DNA from: Ketobacter sp. MCCC 1A13808
GTDB lineage: Bacteria > Pseudomonadota > Gammaproteobacteria > Pseudomonadales > Ketobacteraceae
Assembly: GCF_009746715.1 (NCBI RefSeq)
Contig: NZ_VRKW01000010.1
Coordinates: 1-64,000 of the forward strand
Direction: 5' to 3'
Length of the DNA: 64,000 nt
The notes beneath the pieces are model-generated. The model saw only the letters and a list, made by a program, of their open reading frames with translations, did not search any database and was not told the origin of the DNA. Positions 1 through 8,895 of the stretch are shown here, piece by piece. A program made the position numbers and the translations under genes. How positions within the stretch are numbered: the stretch's first letter is position 1; each line of letters opens with the position of its first letter.

Positions 1-111
1 AAAAATGGACGATGCCCATAAGAAATTGGAAAACGGCCTTAAACCGATTTATGATTCTGTTCGAAGACCGTTTGAAGGATTATATTTAACCCTGCAGTTA
101 CACAGAATTAT

Positions 112-714
112 TTACAGGGTCGCTTTAGAAGAATAATATAGTGTTGCCGAGGAGTTCTTCATATGCCATTGGGAAAACTCTACATCCTCCTGAGCAGGCA
201 ACCCCTCATCAAAACCTCTAATGCTCCATATACTTTTCAAGAAAGCAGAATTCCCGTTATTAAACTCTGGCTCTGACCTGGTGCCGCACTGCCCTCTGAA
301 ACGATCTGAAAAGTAACCAATCTCTGAACTACGGCTGGTAATTGAAGCTTTCTGAGCACCGTACACCAACTCAGCAGCTGAACGGCTCAGAGGCTTTACC
401 AAATTCTCCAGCCAGTTAGCTCCTACAGGTACACAATGCGCACTGATCGAGATGACATATTCATATTGAGCTTTGGCAACCCCTATATTCAATGAGCGAC
501 CAAAAGTAAAACTACCTTGAGGAATGCTCACTAAAATACAGCCGAAACCTGTGGCAATTTCTCTAGTCCGGTCCACAGACCCCGAATCTACAACGATTAC
601 TTCTAAAGGCAAATCAACGACTTGTTTCTCAATAGCAGACAAGCAATCACCTAAAAACCGCTCTTCATTGAGCGTTCTAATTACAATCGATATTCCTGGA
701 GTGATTACATTCAT
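112..714 (-). CDS. GT2 family glycosyltransferase, C-terminus apparently cut short
   Basis: GT-A fold transferase that would add a sugar to the glycan made by this locus. The N-terminus has the GT2 pattern (ISIVIRTLNEE, then VIVVDSGSVD), and an EDVEF motif near the end fits the acceptor-base region. The usual DxD position reads SAHC, so metal binding is uncertain. An ATG at 714 was chosen over an in-frame TTG at 738. The protein stops right after the YYSSKATL stretch, where relatives normally continue with a YH motif and a further C-terminal segment; about 200 residues is short for the family. Another minus-strand frame is open from roughly 80 down to the window edge, so a frameshift or decay is possible. 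Last visible gene of the left operon. Confidence 0.8.
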   Translation of the reverse strand: MNVITPGISIVIRTLNEERFLGDCLSAIEKQVVDLPLEVIVVDSGSVDRTREIATGFGCILVSIPQGSFTFGRSLNIGVAKAQYEYVISISAHCVPVGANWLENLVKPLSRSAAELVYGAQKASITSRSSEIGYFSDRFRGQCGTRSEPEFNNGNSAFLKSIWSIRGFDEGLPAQEDVEFSQWHMKNSSATLYYSSKATL

Positions 715-855
715 CAAATTTTCCCGTTGCTTTAACAACTTATAACTATGCTGTTTGAACTAACTCCACCTGTTACCACCAACCGAAACCGATCGAAAAA
801 TGTTCTTTTGCGGAAATTACTTCGTGCCCCACCCCAAGCCTATGAAACCGCATAC

Positions 856-1830
856 CTACCCTTTTTTACTTGCAATAGCACGCTGGTAAGCTGCTTCTAA
901 CTCAAGAGCAGTTGAATCCCAAGAATACCTCAAGACAGACTCTGCCGCACCTGGCGTACTACGCTTCATTGATAAGCCCAATTTAAGCGCAATATCGTCA
1001 ACATTTTTAGGATCAACATACAGTGCCATATCCCCAAAATATTCCCGAGTACACCCTTCTTGAGTAATAACGATATTAGCTCCGCATGCTGCGGCTTCCA
1101 AGGCAGCCAAGCCTGGAGTCTCAAGCAAACTGGGTAACGCAAATACATCACAGGCTGCGTATGCAGACTTTAACAAATCACTGTCATGCTCGATGACGCC
1201 TATATAACGGAAACCACCATCAAAGTCTAACTCTAACTTTTTAAAGTATTCAGCATCCCGGATATTCCCCACAAGAATGACAGGAATATTGACCAATTTA
1301 CTGGCTTCAAGCAGTGCTCTTTGGTTTTTTCTAGTCTCGATATTACCAACACACAATATAAAGGCCCCCTCCACCTCAAATGCCTGACGAAAAAGGTCAC
1401 CCGGTACCGGCTCGAAAAATCCCTGGTCTATACCATTATGGGTGACGATGTATTTTTCTTTAGGCGCGTCGAAATGCTTTATAAATCGCTCAACCTCTTC
1501 CGTAGAATTCGGGCAAATGACGTCTGCAGCATTGGTCATAAAGGAAATTTCTGACATCGGATACTGACTTATATATTCGGATAACCAAAGTATTGGGCTA
1601 AGTACCAAAGGGATCTCTTGGGCCTGCACGTAAGCGCACAAATTATAAACCCCACCTTGAACAGAAAACTGATGGACCACATCAGCATCCTCCAGCGAAT
1701 GCTGCCATTGGTCGAACAGCACCACCTCATGGCCCCGCCGCTCTAAAGCCTCTTTGGATTTCAATAGCTGGATTTCGCCACCGCCCGGACACTGAAACGC
1801 GACTGGATATGTATAGAAATATATTTTCAA
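856..1830 (-). CDS. GT4 family glycosyltransferase
   Basis: GT-B retaining glycosyltransferase of about 324 residues, predicted to use a nucleotide-sugar donor on the cytoplasmic side. The N-terminus has the GGGEIQLLKSKEALERRGHEV donor-domain start. The C-terminal half has FILCVGNIETRKNQ and then DVFALPSLLETPGLAALEAAACG, the E-x7-E nucleotide-sugar region. The chosen start is a TTG at 1830 with an AAGGA site nine bases upstream; its TTGA overlaps the stop of the preceding gene, suggesting translational coupling. A GTG at 1863 is possible but has no visible ribosome site. Confidence 0.85.
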   Translation of the reverse strand: MKIYFYTYPVAFQCPGGGEIQLLKSKEALERRGHEVVLFDQWQHSLEDADVVHQFSVQGGVYNLCAYVQAQEIPLVLSPILWLSEYISQYPMSEISFMTNAADVICPNSTEEVERFIKHFDAPKEKYIVTHNGIDQGFFEPVPGDLFRQAFEVEGAFILCVGNIETRKNQRALLEASKLVNIPVILVGNIRDAEYFKKLELDFDGGFRYIGVIEHDSDLLKSAYAACDVFALPSLLETPGLAALEAAACGANIVITQEGCTREYFGDMALYVDPKNVDDIALKLGLSMKRSTPGAAESVLRYSWDSTALELEAAYQRAIASKKG

Positions 1831-3221
1831 GCTTGAACTTCCTTGAGGTTGTTCTGATAACACATGCGGAATGTTAATAGATCATTTGCATCGGGCATGA
1901 CGCTCAAATCAAGACGATGAAGAATTTCTAGCATCTCGTCACAGGAGGGTAAGCTCTCTTTAGGGTATGGGCTCCAACCTCTCTGCTTCAACTGAGAATG
2001 CGCGTCTTCAATTGCATCAACCGCAACTTTTGCACTTGCGCCCCAAGAAAACTTTTTTGATTGCACACCCGCGTGCTTCTTAAGGTATTGCCTGAACACC
2101 GGGTCTTCGATAACCTTTCGCATCTTGGCGGCCATGGAAGATTCTGAGTATGGATCAAACAATGCGTCATCAAGGCCCACCACTTCAGGGATACTTGTCC
2201 TATTTGATGCTATGACAGCTGCCCCGCAAGCCATGGCTTCGAGTACAGGAAGGCCAAAGCCTTCGTGAAGAGACGGAAACACATATGCAAGACAACCTCG
2301 ATATAAATGAACAAGGTCTTCATCAGAAACATACCCAGTGAGGATGAAGTGAGTTTGATCGAGCCCCACCCCATGTGCGTAAGTTTCTAAAGATTCACGG
2401 ATACCAATCTCCAGTTTACTCCCTACAACCAATGGGTGCTTATCTCTCAAACTGCTCGGAAGCGAAGCATAGGACTTAAGCAGCCTCTGCATATTTTTTC
2501 TTGGGTCGAATCCACCGGGAACATAGAGTAGAAATCCGGGAGATAGACCCAAATTTTTCAATGCTTCCAGCATAATCGTTTCATTATGTCGCTGGTTCAA
2601 AAACACAGAGCCAGCTGCAGACGAAATGTTGACGATTTGACCATGATGAAGCTCCAACAACTTAATCGCTTCCTGACGCGAATACTCAGATATAGCAAGA
2701 AAAAGCGCAGCGCTTTTAACACCTTCAAGCTTTTTCATATAGTAATCGTGAAACCGACCGGGTGGCATATACAATTCAGACATTGCCATCGGGATAAGAT
2801 CATGCTGGGTTATCGATACAGGGACATAAACTCCAAGCTCACCAATAGATCCAACTGCATCATCACCCCAGCCATCTGCCAATAAAGCAGGAATGTGCAC
2901 AAAATCTGGCTCAAGACAGGCAATAGCCTGTTCCCTTAGCATTCGTGCCGCCATTTGCCTCCAAGCATTACACTCGTCGTACGCCGCGCAAGGCGACGGC
3001 ACATTGAAGCACACTATCCGCACACCAGGTGCAAACTCTAAAATATCCGCTGACAAATGCTCCAATCCTTGCTCCAGGCCATTACTCAACAGGCAAATAA
3101 CTTCATGATCACGGTCTAACAAAATTTTCGCCATACCGATCATCAATGACCAGGAGCCTCGGCCTATACCTCGATAGCGGCTAGCAGACTGGCAAGCTTG
3201 GAAATCTAAGACTACTCTCAT
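1827..3221 (-). CDS. GT4 family glycosyltransferase
   Basis: Retaining GT-B glycosyltransferase of 464 residues. The N-terminus has a glycine-rich loop (SASRYRGIGRGSWSL) typical of GT4 mannosyl- or rhamnosyltransferases. The C-terminal domain carries LLYVPGGFDPRKNMQRLL and AYVFPSLHEGFGLPVLEAMACG, the donor-binding E-x7-E motif. A tail of about 60 residues follows the catalytic fold. Its stop overlaps the next gene's TTG start. It opens a sub-block after a 331-bp non-coding stretch, so it may have its own promoter. Sugar specificity cannot be read from the sequence. Confidence 0.9.
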   Translation of the reverse strand: MRVVLDFQACQSASRYRGIGRGSWSLMIGMAKILLDRDHEVICLLSNGLEQGLEHLSADILEFAPGVRIVCFNVPSPCAAYDECNAWRQMAARMLREQAIACLEPDFVHIPALLADGWGDDAVGSIGELGVYVPVSITQHDLIPMAMSELYMPPGRFHDYYMKKLEGVKSAALFLAISEYSRQEAIKLLELHHGQIVNISSAAGSVFLNQRHNETIMLEALKNLGLSPGFLLYVPGGFDPRKNMQRLLKSYASLPSSLRDKHPLVVGSKLEIGIRESLETYAHGVGLDQTHFILTGYVSDEDLVHLYRGCLAYVFPSLHEGFGLPVLEAMACGAAVIASNRTSIPEVVGLDDALFDPYSESSMAAKMRKVIEDPVFRQYLKKHAGVQSKKFSWGASAKVAVDAIEDAHSQLKQRGWSPYPKESLPSCDEMLEILHRLDLSVMPDANDLLTFRMCYQNNLKEVQA

Positions 3222-3552
3222 TCAAATAAAGCCAGGTTCATTTTATAAATTTATAGGGACACAACCCGATGGCGCACCTAACCGCGAGGCAATAAACACG
3301 GCCATTCCAAGAGCCGCAGAAAGCGACCAAACCAAGGGAGACTTCCCAAATCATATCTCACTGCAATATTCCAAAAATTCGAAATTTGAAATACAAAAAC
3401 TCAATGCCAAATAAAAATCAGAAAAGACCTAAACTCCTACAAAGCCACAACCATGACTAACCAGCAGAAGACTATAGCTAAATTTAAAAAAATTGCTGGA
3501 ACCCTGCTCGCTTTACAAAGAAAAGAAAGGAGGGAAGTTAAGAGCATAGGAC
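3222..3552. other. A+T-rich intergenic region in the left glycan operon
   Basis: This 331-bp stretch separates the pyruvyl transferase gene from the downstream glycosyltransferase block on the same strand. It is A+T-rich and contains a short palindromic run (ATAAATTTAT near 3246). I see no convincing terminator or -35/-10 pair. A 36-codon plus-strand frame starting near 3453 has no supporting features. It probably marks a boundary between separately acquired gene blocks. Confidence 0.4.
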
Positions 3553-4674
3553 TTATTCAATAAATGCATCATATGGCATAAACTGACCACTAATTTGATT
3601 TTTTAAATTATGGGGGATGCCCATCGCCTCATATAAAGACATAAACTTTTTAATATTAGATTTTGCTGCTGGGTAAAACAACGACAAATCCATATGCTCA
3701 AGGATCTGACCTTCTAAATCAGCTGAAAAATTAAATTTGGAAATTTCTAAAGAAGGGACGCCCATTGCTGCTGCTAGCTCTTCAGTCCTAACATCATGAG
3801 TAAGAAGTAAAGGTGGAACTGACGACAAAATAGATGCCACTGCCCCATGAATGCGCGAACCCAAGTACGCACTTAACCTTCTAGAATCCGCTATCCAATT
3901 TGTAACCGTAGTATGATATCGCCCCTTTATCTTAATCCTATCTAGAATCTTATCTACATCCTCATCATAATACTTAGCTAATCTGACCTCATCACACGAG
4001 GACGCAATACCATCTAATATAGCAAGCTCCGACTGCTCCGACTGAAAATACATTAATTTGACCGCATCCGAGCGAATCTGCTTATAAAGTTCACGCTGCA
4101 ATACTTCATGCTCAACGCAGCTAATATCATCAGAATATCGTGTAGCTGACAAACCAATTGATAGTGGAGATTGTAATCGAGATTCGTCGATATAAGGAAC
4201 CTGGTTGTGGTAAAACATCGATGGGCAACCGGTTACAACAACCTTTTTAATTCCTAACTTATTTAATACTTCTGCCGTTCTTTCTCCCCTAACCGACAGT
4301 GCTGGCGACCGCTCTTCAATCAGCTTTAATAGTCTTACTGTTGATTGAGGAATATCACTGACCATGGATGTATTCATATCATGTATACCAACACCTAACA
4401 TCATCACGGGTATTTGTGTTTTTTCAAGTTGCTCAACCAAACCATCAAATTTGAATTTCGGGCTAATCCAGTTGGCTGCGGGTATAACAATTTTTTCCAC
4501 GCCGTCAAGTCGACGAGAAAATTCAAAACCCAAATGCTTACATTCTGTGTTTATTTGACGGTAAACAGACTCAGTAAAAAGCAGGTTTCCGAAATTCTTG
4601 CCCGATAGTTCACATGCATTTAGCCCAAAATTCTGCGACACCCTAGAAGGACTAATACCAATAATTCCAATCAT
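3553..4674 (-). CDS. Polysaccharide pyruvyl transferase family protein
   Basis: Member of the PF04230 family, 373 residues, which transfers pyruvate from phosphoenolpyruvate as a ketal onto sugar residues, or acts as a related GT-B-like enzyme. Visible signatures are an N-terminal glycine/asparagine-rich segment (NFGLNACELSGKNFGNLLF), a central SPALSVRGERTAEVLNKLGI block followed by VTGCPSMF, and the C-terminal GSRIHGAVASI motif with the conserved R-x-HG. A pyruvyl ketal would add negative charge to the glycan. It lies alone between non-coding gaps of 331 and 191 bp within the minus-strand series. The target sugar is unknown. Confidence 0.85.
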   Translation of the reverse strand: MIGIIGISPSRVSQNFGLNACELSGKNFGNLLFTESVYRQINTECKHLGFEFSRRLDGVEKIVIPAANWISPKFKFDGLVEQLEKTQIPVMMLGVGIHDMNTSMVSDIPQSTVRLLKLIEERSPALSVRGERTAEVLNKLGIKKVVVTGCPSMFYHNQVPYIDESRLQSPLSIGLSATRYSDDISCVEHEVLQRELYKQIRSDAVKLMYFQSEQSELAILDGIASSCDEVRLAKYYDEDVDKILDRIKIKGRYHTTVTNWIADSRRLSAYLGSRIHGAVASILSSVPPLLLTHDVRTEELAAAMGVPSLEISKFNFSADLEGQILEHMDLSLFYPAAKSNIKKFMSLYEAMGIPHNLKNQISGQFMPYDAFIE

Positions 4675-4865
4675 TATTAAACTCTTATATCCGTAAACAG
4701 GCTAACATTCGATCGCCTTTTTGTATTTATTGACGCCACAAAAAACAAGCACCTTATATCGAAAAAACTCCATTTCCTCCGATCAAGTTTCTATTACTTC
4801 CAAGCTAAAGATAAACCGTAAAACGTCACTTGGGGTAGCTGCATAGGGCACTAAAAACAAAACAG

Positions 4866-5582
4866 TTATCGCCCCTTTCTACAAACAACCACCTCATTAA
4901 ATTCAGCTTCAAGTCCTCGACCTGGAATAACGTTACTGACTATCATACTGACAAAGCCAGCCCATCTAGATAGCTCGTTCGCCAGATCATAGCCATAATG
5001 CCAAAACACAGGTGATCCTTTAGGGTCGATTGGATTACCATGAAATTCTGGCTCACCTACAAATTGTACTTCCCCATCGACTAAATTTGCCCAGCGATCT
5101 GTTGAAGAAAACTTGTTAACTAAGGGTATCGTGGATATAAAATACCCTCCGGCTTTTAAAGTTCTATATATTTCTTTTGCGGCCAGATCCGGACGAGGCA
5201 AGTGCTCAAAAACATCTTGAGTAACCACCAAATCAAACGATTCTGACGCAAAAGATTGTGATTCTAAGTCTATGTTGTGAACTCCATTGATCTCACTACG
5301 TTTATCCTTGGGCCAAAATTGACTGGTGATATAGTTTGGACACTTATCTCTTAACAATTTAGATACACCCCTCGAAACAGGTGATGACTCATGTATAACA
5401 AGCTCTTCCCAGTTAGGAACGCATTGATCGATTACATACGCAAGATGACGCTCCCTTGGAATACATCCACAATTCTTACACAGATAGTAATCTCTGAGCC
5501 AGACTTGGGATGATTCAAATGTAACTTCAGACTTACAACAATCACAAAATCCGCTTTCTCTCTTAATTATTTCATCAACCAT
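4866..5582 (-). CDS. Class I SAM-dependent methyltransferase with N-terminal cysteine cluster
   Basis: Predicted methyltransferase of 238 residues. The methyltransferase-11-type core is seen as DLVVTQDVFEHLPRP around residues 110-125, followed by LKAGGYFISTIPL. The first 45 residues hold cysteines 13, 15, 16, 35, 38 and 40, resembling a small zinc ribbon as found in some sugar and cell-wall methyltransferases. Context in a glycan operon suggests O- or N-methylation of a sugar or of the chain end. Substrate unknown. It stands between gaps of 191 and 171 bp. Confidence 0.8.
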   Translation of the reverse strand: MVDEIIKRESGFCDCCKSEVTFESSQVWLRDYYLCKNCGCIPRERHLAYVIDQCVPNWEELVIHESSPVSRGVSKLLRDKCPNYITSQFWPKDKRSEINGVHNIDLESQSFASESFDLVVTQDVFEHLPRPDLAAKEIYRTLKAGGYFISTIPLVNKFSSTDRWANLVDGEVQFVGEPEFHGNPIDPKGSPVFWHYGYDLANELSRWAGFVSMIVSNVIPGRGLEAEFNEVVVCRKGR

Positions 5583-5753
5583 TCTTTACTCCTACTCCCC
5601 ATGTCTAATCATGCTCCAGCACCCGGACGTAAAACTAAACATATTACAGCGTCAAATCACGCTCTTTAATACGTTCATTTTGCTTTACAGGGATAATATC
5701 TGCTGAACAACGCCAATTGATTCATTTGTACGCGATAACTCTGCAATGAAAAA

Positions 5754-7664
5754 CTATCTGACCAAATGGGTTAAACCAAAATATTCGCGAAGAAATTCAC
5801 GATATCCGGCTATTTTTTCTTCGATCACAGGTGAAACACCAAAGCGCTCACGAATTAAATCCTGGACATCACTTATCTCGAAGAAATGATCATCCTTGGC
5901 TAAGGTCGATGTCTGGCTGGCGTCGTGTCTACGATGCCCATTGAGCGAATCAGCGACATAGGCGACTTTTCCCTCGCTCAAAAGATGTAGATAAAAAACC
6001 CAATCACCCGCAACTCGGTACTTATTGACCTCTGAAAAAAAACAATCACTATCCGGCCGCCGAAACAGTACTGCCGAAACGTTTGGTATAGTATTTTTTA
6101 CAGACATAAATCGCTTGATTTCATTTACGCCATCATTTACGAATGACTGCTTCCAATGGTTCGCATCAATTTCACCTGTATATGCACGATAGTCAGGCGC
6201 AATCTCTTGACCTGAGGAGTCCAATTGTTTCGATTCACAATAAGCCAATCTGACGTCTTTGTCGCTAAAACTAGGTACCAAATTCTCAATAAAGGAGGGA
6301 TCTGCAACATCATCGGCCTCAGCAATCCAGATCAGGTCTCCGCTTGCCATTTTCAGACCTTTCTGCCACTGCAAAAATACTGAGCCGGAATTATCAGACG
6401 CAAGATCCACCTTGATTTTAATAGGGCCAGAATATTCCTCAACAAACCTCTGTATTTCTACCTGGCTATTATCCGTAGATGAATCATCGAGCACAATGAT
6501 CTCATCTACAGAAAAGGACTGCTCCACGATCGACCGCAAGCGATCATATATAAGGTGCTGATAATTATAACTTGGCACTATCGCGGTTATAGACAGCCCA
6601 CCATAGGCACGTTTAAGCAAGTCCAGTACATAACCCTGAAAATCAAACTTTTGCCGAGCATATTCGATGAGCTGAGCACGATCGTGATTACACTCGTTAC
6701 CTAAAACAACATTGGCCATAGCAGCAACATCAAGGTAAGGCACAGTCTCACCACAACCCTCTCTTAAAACAGTTTCGGCACCACCGGCATGTTCAAAACC
6801 TATAACATAGGCCCCATGACTGATAGCTTCCAGCACTGTACTCGGAAAAGGATCTTCCCTGGAAGTCATTAGCATTATGTCAGATATCTCGTAGAAACTA
6901 TCCACGCTCTTTTGCTTACCTACAAAATGAACCCGATCCGCCACGCCAAGAATATTGATATCATGTATGAGCCATTCACGAATTTCACGATGCAGCTCTC
7001 CCACCCAAATAAAATGAAATAAGTCACTAGACTTCGAAACCAAGGATGCGACCTGGACAAACAAATCCACGCCCTTTCTGATATCCGCGAAGCCGATTCC
7101 AGAGACAACCTTTGCGCCTTTTGGAATTCCAAGGCGAGCACGTAACTCAAGTTTGGATTCAGTTGATAACCGGTCAGGCTTCTTATATAAGCCCTGAGGA
7201 AGTATCACTATTTCTTTCTCTATCTGAAAATACTCCAGATACTTATCCCTAACATATTCAGCAGGAAAGACTACCACGTCTGACAAACGACCGATGTCCG
7301 CTGCCACGGCGCCAAGCTCATAGCTTCGTATCAATGTAGGCAGTTCATGAATTAAAGAGGTGACACGGAAGCCCGCAGATTTCAAATCGTTAATAACCCG
7401 CCCCGACACTACTGTATTACTAACACAGACGTTCGATTTCGCTCTTGCATCAGCAAGAAATTTTACCCACTCCCTATATCCCAATGACCAATACTCAATA
7501 ACGTCTGAGCATCGCTCAAATTCTTCTTTCAACTCCCCATCATTCAACAGGACTGTAGTAACTGAGTAGCCAAACTGCTGCTTCAACGTGCTAATAATTG
7601 AAAGTGATAGCAGCTGCGCCCCATGAAAATGCGCATCATGGCAAATGTAAAGAAGACGTTTCAT
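5754..7664 (-). CDS. Two-domain glycosyltransferase: GT4 fused to GT2
   Basis: A 636-residue fusion. Residues 1 to about 340 form a GT4 GT-B domain (HGAQLLSLSIISTL at the start; GIPKGAKVVSGIGFADIRKGVDLF; MTSREDPFPSTVLEAISHG). Residues about 350-636 form a GT2 GT-A domain (ITAIVPSYNYQHLIYDRL; VLDDSSTDNS; IWIAEADDVADPSF, which holds the D-x-D-like metal site; VAGDWVFYLHL). One polypeptide could thus add two sugars in succession. It is separated by 7 bp from the WbsX-like gene upstream. Linkages are not predictable. Confidence 0.88.
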   Translation of the reverse strand: MKRLLYICHDAHFHGAQLLSLSIISTLKQQFGYSVTTVLLNDGELKEEFERCSDVIEYWSLGYREWVKFLADARAKSNVCVSNTVVSGRVINDLKSAGFRVTSLIHELPTLIRSYELGAVAADIGRLSDVVVFPAEYVRDKYLEYFQIEKEIVILPQGLYKKPDRLSTESKLELRARLGIPKGAKVVSGIGFADIRKGVDLFVQVASLVSKSSDLFHFIWVGELHREIREWLIHDINILGVADRVHFVGKQKSVDSFYEISDIMLMTSREDPFPSTVLEAISHGAYVIGFEHAGGAETVLREGCGETVPYLDVAAMANVVLGNECNHDRAQLIEYARQKFDFQGYVLDLLKRAYGGLSITAIVPSYNYQHLIYDRLRSIVEQSFSVDEIIVLDDSSTDNSQVEIQRFVEEYSGPIKIKVDLASDNSGSVFLQWQKGLKMASGDLIWIAEADDVADPSFIENLVPSFSDKDVRLAYCESKQLDSSGQEIAPDYRAYTGEIDANHWKQSFVNDGVNEIKRFMSVKNTIPNVSAVLFRRPDSDCFFSEVNKYRVAGDWVFYLHLLSEGKVAYVADSLNGHRRHDASQTSTLAKDDHFFEISDVQDLIRERFGVSPVIEEKIAGYREFLREYFGLTHLVR

Positions 7665-7671
7665 GCTTAAA

Positions 7672-8844
7672 CTAAGACCCCTTCAAAATTTTGGCAATAC
7701 GGTTCAGGTACGCATACCCGTACCGCCTATCTGGCTCCAGATGTGCTCCTTCCGCCCACTCATTCCAGGCGTTAACAAAGACAAGATTTTCTTTATTACG
7801 ATTTTTAGATGGAGCGCCTTCACCTACAATGTATTTAAGCCACTCATAAAAGTGATCAGGAGTAGAATCAGACAAAGTCCATCCTCTGCCTGGCTTACGG
7901 GCATCGTTATCCCACGATGGGCAGCAGCCACGTATCCAACGGTAATCACCTTTCATTGACTCGTTTTTGCGCGCGTTTTGCAGTATGGTGGCCGCCTCTA
8001 CTATTTCACCACTGAACTCAGGATTTATAACGTGATGGTTTGCTGCTGTATTCTCTGAGCCAAAACCAATATTGTGGGGCGGAAATTCTATGGCCCCATC
8101 ACATCCCCAGGGCTTAGGGTCGTACTGAGTGAAACCCTGTACCATGTAGACCAGAACCTCACCCACTCCCTCCCGAGCGAAGACCTCTCTCCAAATATCC
8201 AGCCAAGCCATAAAATTAGGTATGATGGCTGGCCGATAGATAATTAACAACGGCTTTCCATCAACCCTGATATATCTTGAGTCCCTCAAAACGGGTGAAA
8301 CATCCATTGCAAACTGCTCCGGATCCAATGAAGTATACTCTTGTTTTAGCAGAACATCGTTTTCAAGGCCATCCCAGGTCTTAGTCCAATTTTCGTTTGC
8401 CCAGCAAATACAAAATGGAAAATCAATTTCTTTGTGTCTCAAAAAATTAGCAATCGGCTTTTCAAGAACCCTCCGCCCTGAAAACCAGTAGTAGTAAAAA
8501 CAGAATCCATAGAGCCCATACCATTTAGCAAGATCAACCTGCTTCTTCAATGTCTCTACGTGATTCAAATCGTAGTACCCGAGCGCATCAGGCAATCGCG
8601 GCTGATAATGACCAAGAAACTGAGGAATCGCTTTTGTTACGTTGGTCCATTCAGTAAAGCCCTCACCCCACCAGCGATCATTTTCAGGAATCGTATGAAA
8701 TTGAGGAAGGTAAAAAGCTATAAGGCGTGCCACCTGATCTGCTTGGATATGCGGTTCTTTCATCTTCGATTCGTAACACTGACTCTTTCCCCGGTTACGA
8801 AAGAGTTCGTCTATGTATCGTTTTTGAATTTCTTTTTCCATCAC
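7672..8844 (-). CDS. WbsX-like glycan protein (GH99-like fold)
   Basis: A 390-residue member of the WbsX family (PF14307, glycoside-hydrolase-99-like). Diagnostic stretches are LIAFYLPQFHTIPENDRWWGEGFTEW cut into adjacent motifs, FCFYYYWFSGRRVLEKP, ICWANENWTKTWDG and a final NAWNEWAEGAHLEPD. These proteins are common in O-antigen and capsule loci, often beside or fused to GT4 domains. Their reaction is not firmly established; relatives include endo-alpha-mannosidases. No signal peptide is visible, so it likely acts in the cytosol. It sits between two multidomain glycosyltransferase genes in the same operon. Confidence 0.88.
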   Translation of the reverse strand: MMEKEIQKRYIDELFRNRGKSQCYESKMKEPHIQADQVARLIAFYLPQFHTIPENDRWWGEGFTEWTNVTKAIPQFLGHYQPRLPDALGYYDLNHVETLKKQVDLAKWYGLYGFCFYYYWFSGRRVLEKPIANFLRHKEIDFPFCICWANENWTKTWDGLENDVLLKQEYTSLDPEQFAMDVSPVLRDSRYIRVDGKPLLIIYRPAIIPNFMAWLDIWREVFAREGVGEVLVYMVQGFTQYDPKPWGCDGAIEFPPHNIGFGSENTAANHHVINPEFSGEIVEAATILQNARKNESMKGDYRWIRGCCPSWDNDARKPGRGWTLSDSTPDHFYEWLKYIVGEGAPSKNRNKENLVFVNAWNEWAEGAHLEPDRRYGYAYLNRIAKILKGS

Positions 8845-8895
8845 ACTCTACTCATCGTACGCGTTTACTGGGACTGTATGCTTAGTCCGCTCATA

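Noticed and set aside
3453-3563. A 36-codon plus-strand frame (MTNQQKT...) in the left intergenic region
   Set aside because: Runs into the 3' end of the pyruvyl transferase gene on the other strand and has no family or coding signal.
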